Shown here: piece by piece, positions 45,620 through 58,643 of the stretch
Layout: each line of letters opens with the position of its first letter
How positions within the stretch are numbered: position 1 is the stretch's first letter
Source of the DNA: Candidatus Phycosocius spiralis
GTDB lineage: Bacteria > Pseudomonadota > Alphaproteobacteria > Caulobacterales > Aquidulcibacteraceae
Length of the DNA stretch: 64,000 nucleotides
Assembly (NCBI RefSeq): GCF_030158815.1
Contig: NZ_BPFZ01000006.1
Location: forward strand, 1-64,000
Direction of reading: 5' to 3'
The notes under the pieces: model-generated
What the model was told of the DNA's origin: nothing
The model's input: the letters and a program-made list of their open reading frames with translations, nothing else
The model's database searches: none
Made by a program: the position numbers and the translations under genes

Positions 45620-46507
45620 ATGAGCAGTATTGCGCCGTACTCTTGCGCGCGCGACAAACCACACATTATCGATGTTTTGATTAAGGAGCGTGCGCCGCGC
45701 CTGGCCAGCCTGGCCAGTTGGCCCATTTTGCGCGCGGTGTTGTATCGCCTCATGGATTATGATCAAGCGGTGGCGATGGCGGACAAGATCACCGATTTGG
45801 TAGGGGTAGCCGCTTTGGATGCGGTGTCAGATTTGTTATCGGTGAGGGTGGAAGCTCACGGTTTTGAGCATATTCCAAAGCTCGGTCGCTGCGTTTTGGT
45901 AGCCAATCATCCAAGTGGCATTGCCGATGGGATTGCGGCCTGGGACGCCATTAAGCCAATCCGCCCGGATTTGATCTTTTATGCCAATGCCGACGCGCTC
46001 AGGGTCTCGCAGGGACTGTTGGATGTTCTCATTCCCGTTGAATGGGAGGAGCATAAGCGCACGCGCGAAAAAACGCGCGAAACCTTGCTTTTAACTCATC
46101 AGGCTTTTGAGGCAGAGCGCGCATTATGTATCTTTCCAGCTGGCCGTTTGGCGCGATACCGTAATGGGGAATTGCGTGATCCTGCCTGGATGAGCTCCGC
46201 CGTTACCTTAGCACGCAAGAATAAAGCTCCGATTATCCCGGTCCATATGACGGCACCTTGGAGCTTCTGGTTTCACTTTTTTGACCGCTTTTCCAAAGAG
46301 CTGCGTGACATTACTTTGTTCAAGGAATTGCTGAATAAAAAGGGGCAACTCTTTACCCTAACCGCAGGGCCACCGATCCCGCCGGAGTGCCTGATTGGTG
46401 ACGCAAGTGCGCTCACGGCCAAGCTTAAAGCCCATGTAGAGATGGTTATGCCGCATGAGCCGGGGGCAGTTTTTGGGCCTGAACCAGCAAAAGGTGGCCA
46501 CGCATAA
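45620..46507 (+). CDS. Lysophospholipid acyltransferase-like protein (PlsC superfamily)
   Basis: A 295-residue protein. The ATG at 45620 follows GGGAG with good spacing; an earlier ATG at 45587 has none. LVANHPSGIADG is the variant NHX-D catalytic motif of the hemolysin/OlsA-like acyltransferases, and FPAGRLARYRNGELRDPAW corresponds to the substrate-binding FPEG-type motif. PIIPVHMTAP is the fourth conserved block. It likely transfers an acyl chain to a lysolipid or related acceptor at the inner membrane; the acceptor is unknown. obgE follows 59 bp downstream. Confidence 0.78.
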   Translation: MSSIAPYSCARDKPHIIDVLIKERAPRLASLASWPILRAVLYRLMDYDQAVAMADKITDLVGVAALDAVSDLLSVRVEAHGFEHIPKLGRCVLVANHPSGIADGIAAWDAIKPIRPDLIFYANADALRVSQGLLDVLIPVEWEEHKRTREKTRETLLLTHQAFEAERALCIFPAGRLARYRNGELRDPAWMSSAVTLARKNKAPIIPVHMTAPWSFWFHFFDRFSKELRDITLFKELLNKKGQLFTLTAGPPIPPECLIGDASALTAKLKAHVEMVMPHEPGAVFGPEPAKGGHA

Positions 46508-46554
46508 GCAGGATAAAGCCCACCTTGCTTTCCTTCGCCCGCGTTTCACGCTAG

Positions 46555-48760
<2,206 letters not shown>

Positions 48761-48764
<4 letters not shown>

Positions 48765-48973
48765 GTCATCCAACGCTTCTCTTTCAGCTCTAAATCAATG
48801 GCACGGGCAAAATCTTGTTTGGTCAGCGCCAAAGCTTGCCCAATTTCGCCTGATTTACCAACTTTGCGCGCCACATAACGGCGCAATCGGCGCATTGCTG
48901 TGATGCGGGTAATCTTCTTCAAATAGGCAATCTGTGCCATGGTGGGGGAGTTGTGAGCCCTAGCAATTGTCAT
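48761..48973 (-). CDS. Hypothetical small basic protein (doubtful)
   Basis: A 70-residue frame rich in Arg/Lys (ITAMRRLRRYVARKVGKSGE, then DFARAIDLELKEKRW). The composition is coherent enough to be real, but no Shine-Dalgarno is seen before the candidate starts at 48973 or 48940 and I recognise no family. Its stop overlaps the proB stop on the other strand. If it is not real, 48765-49225 is a 461-bp gap holding the hydrolase promoter. Confidence 0.35.
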
Positions 48974-49225
48974 AGCATTGCTAGAAATATCTAATTGTGG
49001 ACTGTGCTTTGGGGGTAATAAAGCCGCATCAAGCGCCGATAAGAGGGACAATTGCACCGCCAGTTCCTTATGGTATGGGTAGGATCAAACAAGAACATTA
49101 TAAGAACATATTGGTGAGTCGGCAAGAAGAATCCTGAACGCACGAAATTGGAAGCCCTGGCTTGTTTGGGATCCCCACTTGCGACTATGGTCATCGCTTC
49201 CAAGATCGGTAAGCGGCAGGGGCCT

Positions 49226-50089
49226 ATGATGATTGAGCATAAAATAAGCGGCCAAGATGGCGTAAGGACCTATGTGGCTGACTTTGCAGCGCATGGAGCA
49301 GTGACGGGTCCGCCGGTCGTGTGTCTGCACGGCTTAACGCGCAATCATAAGGACTTTTTAGGTGTGATTGATCCGATTCGGATGTTGGGGCGGCGCGTCT
49401 TAGCACTGGACATACGCGGTCGCGGGCGTTCGGATTGGGACCCCAATCCAGCCAACTATAACCCTTTGATCTATACGCAGGACGTCCTTGGTATCCTCCA
49501 CACCTTGGAGGTAAAGCGCGCGGTTTTTTTGGGGACGAGCATGGGCGGGATTATCACCATGCTGGTGGCGGCCTTCTCCCCCCAGACGATTGCCGGGGCT
49601 GTTCTCAATGATATCGGGCCAGAATTTGATCCTAACGGTATTAAGCGCATTCAAAGCTATGTTGGGAAAATCCGGACAGCAGCAAATTGGGATGAGGCAG
49701 CATCCATGATACGAACTATCGGTGGCGCGGCCTTCCCAGGCCGAGATGACGCCTTTTGGATGGAATTCGCCCGCAAAACCTGTATCGAGACCAAAGACGG
49801 TATCGTGTTCGATTATGATCCTGCGATTGCCAAAGTCGCAGCCTCGCCTCAAGACCAATCTCTGCCGACCCTTTGGGACCAGTTTAGCTGCCTTAAGCCG
49901 ATCCCAACTGCCTTGATCCGCGGTGCCCTTTCGGACCTATTGTCGAACTTTATTGTTGAAAGAATGCAGGCCATCAAACCAGATATGATTTATGCAGAAG
50001 TGCCAAACGTTGGCCATGCGCCGACCTTAGAAGAACTTGAGGCATGGACGGTAATTGAGAATTTAATTAAACGAACAAACCTAATTTAA
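49226..50089 (+). CDS. Alpha/beta-fold hydrolase
   Basis: A 287-residue hydrolase. The ATG at 49226 has AGGGG upstream. Core features are VVCLHGLTRNHKDFLGV (oxyanion region), ALDIRGRGRSDWDPNPANY, the nucleophile elbow GTSMGG with its Ser near residue 105, a late Asp region (ALIRGALSDLLS) and the catalytic His in VPNVGHAPTLEE. It resembles epoxide hydrolase/esterase-like members of the family. No neighbour indicates the substrate. Confidence 0.85.
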   Translation: MMIEHKISGQDGVRTYVADFAAHGAVTGPPVVCLHGLTRNHKDFLGVIDPIRMLGRRVLALDIRGRGRSDWDPNPANYNPLIYTQDVLGILHTLEVKRAVFLGTSMGGIITMLVAAFSPQTIAGAVLNDIGPEFDPNGIKRIQSYVGKIRTAANWDEAASMIRTIGGAAFPGRDDAFWMEFARKTCIETKDGIVFDYDPAIAKVAASPQDQSLPTLWDQFSCLKPIPTALIRGALSDLLSNFIVERMQAIKPDMIYAEVPNVGHAPTLEELEAWTVIENLIKRTNLI

Positions 50090-50252
50090 ACTCAGGAATT
50101 CACCTTCCATTTCATTATTTGTATACTTTTAATTCATGTAAACACAAATGTAATGAATCATCGGATATTTAATCTGATACGGATCCATAAATCTGAATTC
50201 TAAAGATTAGCTCAATGTTTGATCTGACAGATTGAAGGCCGTGCATGTGAGG

Positions 50253-52436
50253 ATGATTCCTGTGCTTAACATTGTGCATAACGCTGTTTCAGTTCTAAAT
50301 AATGTTGCTCTCACTAAAAAGCTACCGATGATCATTACTGGCCTGGTGGCCTTATCAGCCATAGCAACCGGTGCAGCTGCTTTTTTAAATTCCTCCGACC
50401 ACCTCATGACCAACACTGAAAAGATGTTAGCTCAAACGGCTATATCGCGGGCTGATGCAGCCAAATCCTTCTTTGACCTAGCCGGTGCTCAGGCAAAAGT
50501 GCTTGCTCATAGTGCCACAATTGCGACAGATTTGGATCGCTTTTCGAACGCTTATGCTCAGTTAGGTCCCAATGCAGAAGCCCAATTACAAGCCACCTAT
50601 ATTGATCAAAACCCCAATCCGATCGGACAAAAAGAAAAATGGGATGCCGCTGGCAATGGTACAGCCTATGATCTTGTACATGCGAAAGTCCATCCATGGA
50701 TGCGGGATATTTTACATACCAATGACTTTTACGACATTTTTCTGTTCGATGCGGCTGGCCGCAACGTCTATACCGTGTTTAAGGAGCGCGATTTTGCAAC
50801 CCAAATGGCAACTGGCCAGTGGAAAGATTCAGGGCTTGGCGTATTGGTTCGTGACGTTTTATCAGGACCAGCCGATGCAGAGCCTAAACTTGCCGATTTT
50901 AAGCCCTATGCGCCGTCTGCTCATGTACCTGCAGGATTTATAGCGGTCCCGATCCAAGACAGTGCTGGTAAAATGAAAGGTGTTTTTGCCATCCAATTAT
51001 CGATCGATAAGCTGGATGCGGCAATGAAACCACAACCCGCCAATGGTATAAGCGGTGAGAACACATTGGTTGGCTCTGATTTATTGGTACGCAACAATTC
51101 GGTTCACACAAAAGAGCCCACGATACTTAAACTAAAAGTAGATAATATATATGTCCAAAAGGGATTAGCGGGGCAGACATCCCAAGTGGTTGCAAAGGAT
51201 TTGTTGGGCAGACCAGCCATGATCGCTGTGGCACCTGTTACATCCATGGGGACCAAGTTTGCTGTGATATCAACGATAACCTCCTATGAAGCGACTGCAC
51301 CCTTGCGTGCCTTAGCGCTCAATGTTGTGATCGTCACCATGATAGCTATTGGTGCTGCTGCAGGGGCGGGAATATGGTTTGCGCGCTCAATTTCAAAGCC
51401 TGTCGGAGACTTAACCGATGCCATGCGCAGTCTTGCAGCAGGAACCACCCAACTTATGGTGCCAGGACGTGAACGCAGGGATGAGCTAGGTGCTATGGCT
51501 GGGGCTTTAGAAACATTTCGGCAGAATGCAATCGAACGTATCACAATGGAAGCTGTATCCAGTCAAGAAAGCTTTGTGCAAATGAAGCGCGCTGAAGCCA
51601 TTGCCCAAGCAACCCAAGCCTATGAGCAGGTGGCAAGTGAAATGCTGCGAACGGTTGCAGCGGCCTCCACACAACTCGAATCAACCGCCCAAGCCATGAC
51701 AGCGGCAGCTGATCGCACCAATAAGATGGCTTCAAGCGTGGCCGCCGCCGCCGAAGAAAGCACGCTCAGCGCATCAACCGCAGCTGATTCTGCCGAAAGT
51801 CTCACCAGTTCCATCTCGACCATTCAGTCTAATGTCGGGGAAGCAAGCCAAGTTGCTATCGAGGCTGTACGGTTGAGTGGTGAGGCGCAAGGGGCCGTGG
51901 GTGAGTTGGCCAGCTCGGCCCGCCGCATAGGTGAAGTAGTTGAGCTCATCAAAGGGATTGCAGATCAGACCAATCTATTGGCACTTAATGCCACCATCGA
52001 AGCCGCGCGTGCTGGCGAAGCTGGACGCGGTTTTGCCATCGTGGCCCAAGAAGTAAAAAATCTTGCAACCCAAACCGGTACAGCAACCGAAGATATTGCG
52101 GCCCAAATCGGTGCCATTCAGGATGCAGTAGATGGGGCAGTGGGCGCCATGTCTAGGATTGAAGCGGTGATCACCAGTATTAATCAAAACGCAGGCATGA
52201 TCGGCCAATCCGTTGACATGCAAGCTACGATAACAGCGGAGATTGCCAGCTCCATTTCCCAAGTTGCCACAGCATCGCAATCGGTTGCATCAGACGTCTC
52301 GCGCGTCACCGAAACCGCTGGAGAAACTGGGGCAGCTGCAGGGGAAGTCTTGGCCGCCAGCCGCGAATTATCCCTGCAAGCCGCCAAACTTGATCAAGAA
52401 ACCCAAGAATTTCTGCAACGTGTCCGCGCAGCTTGA
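50253..52436 (+). CDS. Methyl-accepting chemotaxis protein
   Basis: A 727-residue transmembrane chemoreceptor. One helix is near residues 24-46, a long periplasmic dCache-like sensor covers about 50-345, a second helix ([20 protein letters not shown]) is near 357-376, then HAMP ([18 protein letters not shown]) and the signalling domain with the hairpin [20 protein letters not shown] near 567-587. The C-terminus lacks an NWETF-type pentapeptide. The start is unclear: ATG at 50253, GTG at 50247 or TTG at 50232. No other chemotaxis gene lies nearby, so it is an orphan receptor. Confidence 0.93.
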   Translation: MIPVLNIVHNAVSVLNNVALTKKLPMIITGLVALSAIATGAAAFLNSSDHLMTNTEKMLAQTAISRADAAKSFFDLAGAQAKVLAHSATIATDLDRFSNAYAQLGPNAEAQLQATYIDQNPNPIGQKEKWDAAGNGTAYDLVHAKVHPWMRDILHTNDFYDIFLFDAAGRNVYTVFKERDFATQMATGQWKDSGLGVLVRDVLSGPADAEPKLADFKPYAPSAHVPAGFIAVPIQDSAGKMKGVFAIQLSIDKLDAAMKPQPANGISGENTLVGSDLLVRNNSVHTKEPTILKLKVDNIYVQKGLAGQTSQVVAKDLLGRPAMIAVAPVTSMGTKFAVISTITSYEATAPLRALALNVVIVTMIAIGAAAGAGIWFARSISKPVGDLTDAMRSLAAGTTQLMVPGRERRDELGAMAGALETFRQNAIERITMEAVSSQESFVQMKRAEAIAQATQAYEQVASEMLRTVAAASTQLESTAQAMTAAADRTNKMASSVAAAAEESTLSASTAADSAESLTSSISTIQSNVGEASQVAIEAVRLSGEAQGAVGELASSARRIGEVVELIKGIADQTNLLALNATIEAARAGEAGRGFAIVAQEVKNLATQTGTATEDIAAQIGAIQDAVDGAVGAMSRIEAVITSINQNAGMIGQSVDMQATITAEIASSISQVATASQSVASDVSRVTETAGETGAAAGEVLAASRELSLQAAKLDQETQEFLQRVRAA

Positions 52437-52540
52437 CCCTAACAGATTGTCAATCGCGATCCATTCCTAGTGCGTGAAGCGGCCGTCTCATGACAAACTC
52501 AGAGTGTAACGGTTTGATTGTTCCAGCAAGGTGAGTGTCT

Positions 52541-53368
52541 CTATCCACCCCCCGGTGTGCCACTGCGGTTCTTGAAGAAGCGAAAGAAGTCACTGTCTGG
52601 GCTGGTGACAATGGTGGTACCTGTTGGGAGAGCGCGCTCATAAGCCTGCATTGAGCGATAAAAAGCAGCAAATCCGGGGTCTTGATTATAGCTATCGGCA
52701 ATAATCTTGGCCCGTTCCCGATCAGCACCACCACGAATTTCTTGGGCTTGGCGGTCGCCAGCCGCGCGTACACTGGCGGCCGCTTGTTGGCGTTCAGAAC
52801 GCATGCGCTCAAACACACGCTCTTGGTTGGCGGGGGGTAAATCGGCGGCGCGGATTTTTACATCGACCACTTCAATCCCAAAGGTGCGCGCTTCGCGGTT
52901 CATTTCTGAACGAATCGATGCCATCAGGGCAGATCTTCGCCCTGAAATGATATCGGTAGATTGTGCCGAACCTAATACGCGGCGTAATGAGGCTTCCAAA
53001 AGACCGGTTAAGCGGTCCCGTGCGCGATCCTCAGTCCGCACAGCTTGGTAAAAGCGCAGTGGATTGATGATGCGCCAGCGTGCAAAACTATCCACTTCAA
53101 GGCGTTCCTGGTCGGCTGTGACAACTTCGCTTTTGCCTGAAGGTGCTAAATCCAAAATCCGACGATCATAGATTTCGCGCTGCTGTACAAATGGGATCAT
53201 AACTTTAAGGCCAGGATCCGTACCATCGGTATTGAAAAAGTTTTGAGGCTCCCCAAACTGGAAGGTAATTGCCTGCTGGGTCTCACTGACGGTAAAAAAG
53301 GAGGCATTGGCCATGATCAGGGCAGTTATGGCCATGCCACCGAACACAGTAAGGCTACGCGAGCTCAT
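52541..53368 (-). CDS. hflC: FtsH protease modulator HflC
   Basis: A 275-residue SPFH-domain protein anchored by one N-terminal helix, forming with HflK a cage around FtsH. Features are FTVSETQQAITFQFGEPQ, SFARWRIINPLRFYQAVRTE and VVDVKIRAADLPPANQERVFERM. The ATG overlaps the hflK stop by 4 bases. Length is slightly below that of E. coli HflC. Confidence 0.94.
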   Translation of the reverse strand: MSSRSLTVFGGMAITALIMANASFFTVSETQQAITFQFGEPQNFFNTDGTDPGLKVMIPFVQQREIYDRRILDLAPSGKSEVVTADQERLEVDSFARWRIINPLRFYQAVRTEDRARDRLTGLLEASLRRVLGSAQSTDIISGRRSALMASIRSEMNREARTFGIEVVDVKIRAADLPPANQERVFERMRSERQQAAASVRAAGDRQAQEIRGGADRERAKIIADSYNQDPGFAAFYRSMQAYERALPTGTTIVTSPDSDFFRFFKNRSGTPGGG

Positions 53369-54555
53369 CGGATCACTCCTTGTGGATTAGCAGATTGGGC
53401 AGCAGGTGCAGGCGGTGTGACGGACCCGCCAGTCGCACCTTTAAGGAGATCAGGGGGGAGCACCACCATCGGGCTGGCACCCTTGCCAGGGTCGAGGACA
53501 ACCTTATTTGCGCGCTCATAGACCCGTTCCATCGTTTCTAAATAGAGGCGTTGACGGGTCACGTCTGGGGCCAATTTATACTCTTGGTACAATTGGTTAA
53601 AGCGCGCTGCCTCCCCTTGGGCTTGAGGAACGACCGCATTTTGGTAAGAACGGGCTTGGTTGATTTTGGTCTCAGCCTCTTGGCTGGCGGCGGCAACTTC
53701 GCGAAAGGCATCAATAACAGCGGCGGGTGGTTCTGCCTTGCTTAAATTGACTTGGGTGATACGAATCCCAGTTTTATAGGCGTTCAAAGTTCGTTGAATC
53801 AGGTCACGGGTTTGAATTTCCACTTGCGCCCGCCCGGTAGACAGCACTTGCTCGCGCTGGGAGCGCCCGACCACTTCGCGAATAGCCGCTTCAGCAACAG
53901 CACGTACGGTTTCCTCTGCAGAGCCACGGCCATCGGGGCCATGGGCGACTTGAAACAAAAAGTCACGCGCATTTTCAACACGCCAGATGACTTGAAACCC
54001 AACATCGACTATATTTTCATCCCCAGTTAGCATCAAGCCATCATTTGGGCCAGCACCCGCTCCGCCACCCACGATCAAAGAGCGCGCATTTTGTACGTCA
54101 ACAATCTTGCGGGTCTCAATCGGGGCAGGTAGATGGAATTGTAAACCGCGTTCCACTGTGCGCACATATTTACCAAAACGCTGGATAACCGCTTCTTGAC
54201 CGGCATCTACCACATAAATGCCTGTAGCACCCCAGCCCAATAGGGCCACTAAAGCGACGGCACCTATGCTACGTCGATCAAAATGAATTGGCTTGCCGCC
54301 ATCGCTTCCACGACCTTTATGCCCGCCGCCACCCAAGACGCTCTTTAAGCTGTCTTCAACTCGTTTGGCTAAATCGTCTAAATTGCTACCCTCTGAGCTG
54401 CCACCGGGTCGACGTCCAGGTTGGTTTCCGCCTCCCCAAGGGTTATGCGACGGATTGCGCGGGCCGGAGCCTCTGCCCTGTTGATTACCATTCGATCCAC
54501 CATTGGGACCCCATGGGCCACCACCACCGCCAGTCGATTTGTCGTTCCAAGGCAT
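53365..54555 (-). CDS. hflK: FtsH protease modulator HflK
   Basis: A 396-residue SPFH-domain membrane protein. The ATG at 54555 starts MPWNDKSTGGGGGPWGPNGG, the Gly/Asn/Pro-rich cytoplasmic tail typical of HflK. The membrane helix (IGAVALVALLGWGATGIYVV) precedes the SPFH domain (DAGQEAVIQRFGKYVRTVER, VIWRVENARDFLFQV). The C-terminus is Pro/Ala-rich. It is divergent from mrp, with about 110 bp for both promoters. Confidence 0.94.
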   Translation of the reverse strand: MPWNDKSTGGGGGPWGPNGGSNGNQQGRGSGPRNPSHNPWGGGNQPGRRPGGSSEGSNLDDLAKRVEDSLKSVLGGGGHKGRGSDGGKPIHFDRRSIGAVALVALLGWGATGIYVVDAGQEAVIQRFGKYVRTVERGLQFHLPAPIETRKIVDVQNARSLIVGGGAGAGPNDGLMLTGDENIVDVGFQVIWRVENARDFLFQVAHGPDGRGSAEETVRAVAEAAIREVVGRSQREQVLSTGRAQVEIQTRDLIQRTLNAYKTGIRITQVNLSKAEPPAAVIDAFREVAAASQEAETKINQARSYQNAVVPQAQGEAARFNQLYQEYKLAPDVTRQRLYLETMERVYERANKVVLDPGKGASPMVVLPPDLLKGATGGSVTPPAPAAQSANPQGVIR

Positions 54556-54667
54556 AAAGATCTCTATCCATATAAATGCCGCGTTACGTTGGAATGGCAC
54601 ATGCCAGGCCCTTGCAAGCGGACGTTACACTCCCTTATGTGCGTGCTCAGCGATAGGGATCAAGCAG

Positions 54668-55855
54668 GTGTTTGGAATCAAACGATCACTCAAACGTGAG
54701 GATGTGTTGAGAATTCTCGATACAATCCGCGGGCCAAATAGCCAAAGTATTGTTCATGCAGGACTTATTGAGTATGTCAGGGTCACCAAGACCGGTGATA
54801 TTCTTGTCACGATTGCTGTGCCAAAGGGTCAAGAAAGTGCAGCTGAGCGCTGGCAACAAGAAGCCGCAACGGCTGTTAAGCAGCTTTCAGGGGTGGGTAA
54901 GGTCACAATTGTACGCACCGCCCATCAAGATAATGCGAGCATTCCATCCCCCCCATCAAGCATTCAGCGCGTGCGCAAAGGTGTGCATCTGAATGAGGCC
55001 GCTTTAGACCAGACCCGCGCCGTTTCGGTCCCTATCAAAGCTGGTATCCCTGGCATTACACGGATTGTCGCTGTGGCATCTGCCAAGGGCGGGGTCGGTA
55101 AATCGACTGTTGCGGTCAATCTGGCTGCGGCCTTTCAAGTCTTGGGAATAAAAGTTGGGCTCTTGGACCTTGATATTTACGGTCCCTCTATCCCCACCAT
55201 GTTGGGTACCCAATCCAGCGAGCCTGAGATTGGCGCAGATAAGAGACTGCTGCCTGTTATGGCGCATGGCCTTAAAACCATGTCGATCGGCTATTTGGTG
55301 GATGGCGATGCGCCTATGATCTGGCGTGGGCCCATTGTCACCAGCGCCATCAAGCAGTTATTGGAGGATGTTACTTGGGGCACGCTATTGGATCCGCTTG
55401 ATCTTTTGCTCCTAGACACGCCACCTGGAACCGGTGATGCGCAGCTAGCTTTAGCTCAGCGCGTGCCACTTGATGGTGCGGTAATCGTGTCAACACCCCA
55501 AGAAGTGGCCTTGGCCGATGTACGTAGGGGGGCAGCAATGTTCGCAAAGACCCATGTACCTATTTTGGGTGTAATTGAGAATATGGCCTGGTTGATGCAG
55601 CAGGATGGCAGTAAATTACATCTATTTGGGGAAGGGGGCGCGAAACGTACGGCAGAGGCACTTGGACTACCTTTTTTAGGTGAAATCGCGCTGGAGCAAG
55701 GTCTAAGAGAGAGTGGTGATGTGGGGGTAGCTTATGTGCATCATGCACCGGCAAGCCCAACGAGTTCCGCCTTTCTATCCATTGCTGCCCATATATATGA
55801 CGGCTTGGTCAACCAAAAGCTGAAACCCGGTCCAAAAATATCATTTGTAGACTAA
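54668..55855 (+). CDS. Mrp/NBP35-family iron-sulfur cluster carrier ATPase
   Basis: A 395-residue P-loop protein (Mrp/ApbC). The likely start is GTG at 54668, after AGGGA. An N-terminal MIP18-like domain (REDVLRILDTIRGPNSQSIV) precedes a Pro-rich linker. The ATPase domain has the deviant Walker A VASAKGGVGKSTVAVNLA, then DLDIYGPSIPTMLG and DTPPGTGDAQLALAQ. The CPXC cluster-binding pair found after VIENM in many Mrp proteins is absent (VIENMAWLMQQDGSKLHLFG), so cluster binding may differ. Family role: Fe-S transfer to apo-proteins in the cytosol. Confidence 0.88.
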   Translation: MFGIKRSLKREDVLRILDTIRGPNSQSIVHAGLIEYVRVTKTGDILVTIAVPKGQESAAERWQQEAATAVKQLSGVGKVTIVRTAHQDNASIPSPPSSIQRVRKGVHLNEAALDQTRAVSVPIKAGIPGITRIVAVASAKGGVGKSTVAVNLAAAFQVLGIKVGLLDLDIYGPSIPTMLGTQSSEPEIGADKRLLPVMAHGLKTMSIGYLVDGDAPMIWRGPIVTSAIKQLLEDVTWGTLLDPLDLLLLDTPPGTGDAQLALAQRVPLDGAVIVSTPQEVALADVRRGAAMFAKTHVPILGVIENMAWLMQQDGSKLHLFGEGGAKRTAEALGLPFLGEIALEQGLRESGDVGVAYVHHAPASPTSSAFLSIAAHIYDGLVNQKLKPGPKISFVD

Positions 55856-56639
55856 GCTTATGATGTTCAGGGCATGCCAAGCCAAAGGTCCTGCCAAACA
55901 CAAAGGGCGCACTCACAAATCTGGGAATGATTTAAGGTCTTCAACAAGCCGTAAAGCTACATGGCAAATAAATACACAGCTTGATTGGTGGGTTTTAGCC
56001 ACAAGAATGCGGAGCAAAAGCACAGCGCACCGGATACCCAAACAAGCAATCCGACCATCATCGCTCAATGACCTCACCTTGAGGCTACTGGAAAATGTAT
56101 TCAAGCTTTTTGAATTTTAGGTTCTTTTGCCATGCGGAGCCATGCAGGGCTGTGCTAAATCTAACTATCTCAATTGGTTGATGATCAGATATCGTTCCGC
56201 GACATGGACTTGCGGCTTTGGCCAGTCTTGAATGGTGTCGAATTGCATTGTAATCAGTGTTCTGTCCGTTTGTGGCCATCGCGCAACAGTTTTCTAGCAA
56301 GAAAGCCAAGAAAAGCGACTTTGGTCTCAGGAGGCTTTACTCCCCCTTGCCGATCGGCGATTAACCACAACCTCATATCATGAAATCTCCCTATGAATTA
56401 CGACAATGTATTACGACAATATGGCGGGCGTGATTACGGATTATGCACAATCACGTCGGGTTCAATCAACCCAAGCCCAATCAAAACCAATATGTCTCTA
56501 ACATGTGAGCCAACACATTTGCTATCCACTTTATCCTTCATGCTAGGCCGCTAACTTGCCTTGCTCGAATTTGTTCATCACCCCGCACACCAAATCTTAC
56601 CTATTTTTTTGTGCGGCTGATTAAAGCATTCTGTGACCT
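55856..56639. other. 784-bp gap before the ABC transporter gene
   Basis: Short frames here are not convincing. ATTACGACAAT occurs twice with a 13-bp period (56398-56408 and 56411-56421). Just after lies an inverted pair CGTGATT/AATCACG (about 56429-56455). The right end must hold the promoter of the transporter gene. The region may be decayed coding DNA or a regulatory stretch; I see nothing definite. Confidence 0.45.
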
Positions 56640-58484
56640 ATGTCTGACTTTTTTGATGACGACAATGCCTCAACGCGTCAGCAAAAGGCCCATATCGGCC
56701 AAATGATGCTTTATCTATGGCGGCATTGGATCAGTCAACCCGGCAAATGTCTTACCATATTCGCGCTGATGATTCTCGCCACGGCGTGCGAACTTGCGCT
56801 TCCTGTGATTTCAGGCCGCATTGTCGAGATCTTGACGGAAGGCCCCAAAGCAGCACCCATCGCATTTGAATTCTTTGGTTTGTTTGCGGTGCTCGCTGCG
56901 GGCATCTTCATTCTGCGCAACATTTTGGTGCGGGTTTGGACTCTGTTTGCCGCACGCAATATGGCCAATATCACGCAGGCCAGCTTTAAGGATGTGCAGC
57001 GCTTTTCGAGCCAATGGCACAGTGACAATTTTGCTGGGGCGACCGTACGACGCGTCAGCCGAGCCATGTGGGCTTATGACACTTTGTCCGACAATTTTCT
57101 ATGGTACATTCTCCCGGCCACCATTGTTCTGATAGGTTTGACAGGGATCATGCTGACGCATTGGCCCGTGGTAGGCCTCTATGTAGGGGCAACCATCCTT
57201 TTCTATATCGTCGCTAGCATTTTGATGGCGCACTTTTACATTCAAGCCGCCAATGAAAAGTCGAATTCAGCCGATACCGCTATTGGTGCTTCTTTAGCCG
57301 ATGCCGTGTCAGCCAATGCGACCGTTAAAGCCTTTGGTGCGGAGGTTCGCGAGGAGGCGCGCTTTAGAGAAGTTGTTGAAACATGGCGCAAACTCGTCAC
57401 CATCACCTGGTTGCGTTATGTTGACGGCTGGGCATTATCCAATGCAATCTTATGGGCTTTGCAAGTTGGTCTATTAGGTTTGGTTTTGATGGAATGGCAC
57501 GATGGCCGGGCCAGTGCAGGTGATGCCACCTTTGCATTGACAAGTTATTTTTTGATCGCAAGCTATCTTCGCGATTTGGGCGAAACCGTTCAGCAAATAC
57601 AACGCGGCTTTGCCGACATAGAAGATGCAGTGGCCTATAGTCTAGAAGTCGAAGATGTTGCCGATGCACCCGATGCTACCCGTTTCGTAAAAGGTCCTGG
57701 AGAGATCGTGTTTGACAAGGTTACATTTGCCTATCGTGGGCAGAGTACGCCGCTTTATGAAGATTTCACTTTAACCATCAAACCGGGTGAAACCGTGGCC
57801 TTGGTTGGTCAAACAGGGTCGGGCAAATCCACATTCGTCAAGCTCTTGCAACGACTTTATGATGTGCAATCTGGCGCTATTCGTATTGATGGGCAGGACG
57901 TCCGATCTGTGCGCCAAGACTGTTTGCGCCGTGCAATCGCTTTGGTGCCACAGGACCCTGCCTTATTCCACCGAAGTCTGCACGAGAACATCACCTATGC
58001 CCGTCCAGATGCGGGTGTGGCAGAGGTCGAAGCGGCGATCCGTGATGCACGCGCACTAGACTTTATCGCCCGCCTGCCAAAGGGCATAGAAACTCTTGTC
58101 GGGGAACGGGGTATCAAGTTGTCGGGTGGTGAACGCCAACGCGTTGCACTTGCGCGTGCCTTTCTCGCTGATGCCCATATTTTGATCCTAGATGAAGCCA
58201 CATCATCGCTCGACACACAAACTGAGCGAGATGTGCAGGATGCTATGAAGGCCCTCACAAAGGGCAAGACTACGATTCTGATCGCACACCGTTTATCGAC
58301 TGTGCGGGGGGCGGATAGGATTTTGGTGTTTGAGGCCGGACGCATTGTTGAACAAGGAACCCATATGTCTCTTGTCACTAAAGGCGGCGTCTACGCCCGC
58401 TTACATGACCTCTCTGTGGGTGACAAACTGGGTGGAGACTTGGATTTGCATGCCCATCTCATGATCCAGAATGAAGCCAGTTAA
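56640..58484 (+). CDS. ABC transporter, fused permease and ATP-binding half-transporter
   Basis: A 614-residue exporter-type half-transporter. The first 340 residues hold six membrane helices. The nucleotide-binding domain has Walker A GQTGSGKST (near 393), signature LSGGERQRVAL (near 495), Walker B ILILDEATSSLD (near 515) and a switch His in LIAHRLSTV. It would act as a homodimer. The closest general match is the MsbA/multidrug or lipid exporter group; the substrate is unknown. It appears monocistronic. Confidence 0.9.
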   Translation: MSDFFDDDNASTRQQKAHIGQMMLYLWRHWISQPGKCLTIFALMILATACELALPVISGRIVEILTEGPKAAPIAFEFFGLFAVLAAGIFILRNILVRVWTLFAARNMANITQASFKDVQRFSSQWHSDNFAGATVRRVSRAMWAYDTLSDNFLWYILPATIVLIGLTGIMLTHWPVVGLYVGATILFYIVASILMAHFYIQAANEKSNSADTAIGASLADAVSANATVKAFGAEVREEARFREVVETWRKLVTITWLRYVDGWALSNAILWALQVGLLGLVLMEWHDGRASAGDATFALTSYFLIASYLRDLGETVQQIQRGFADIEDAVAYSLEVEDVADAPDATRFVKGPGEIVFDKVTFAYRGQSTPLYEDFTLTIKPGETVALVGQTGSGKSTFVKLLQRLYDVQSGAIRIDGQDVRSVRQDCLRRAIALVPQDPALFHRSLHENITYARPDAGVAEVEAAIRDARALDFIARLPKGIETLVGERGIKLSGGERQRVALARAFLADAHILILDEATSSLDTQTERDVQDAMKALTKGKTTILIAHRLSTVRGADRILVFEAGRIVEQGTHMSLVTKGGVYARLHDLSVGDKLGGDLDLHAHLMIQNEAS

Positions 58485-58643
58485 GGCTTGTTACCATGTT
58501 TAAGGTGACTGATAGACGTGCTTTGCCAATTGCTTAAGGTCCCTTGCTCTGATCGCGATCCCGTGATCATGTGCGCGCGCTTACCTTGCAGCTAACAATG
58601 GATAAGACAAATTGGGTCAAATTGGCCGTAGGAGAGGAATGAG

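Noticed and set aside
55860-56383. Short frames on both strands after mrp
   Set aside because: Basic, low-information sequences with no start signals; more likely non-coding.
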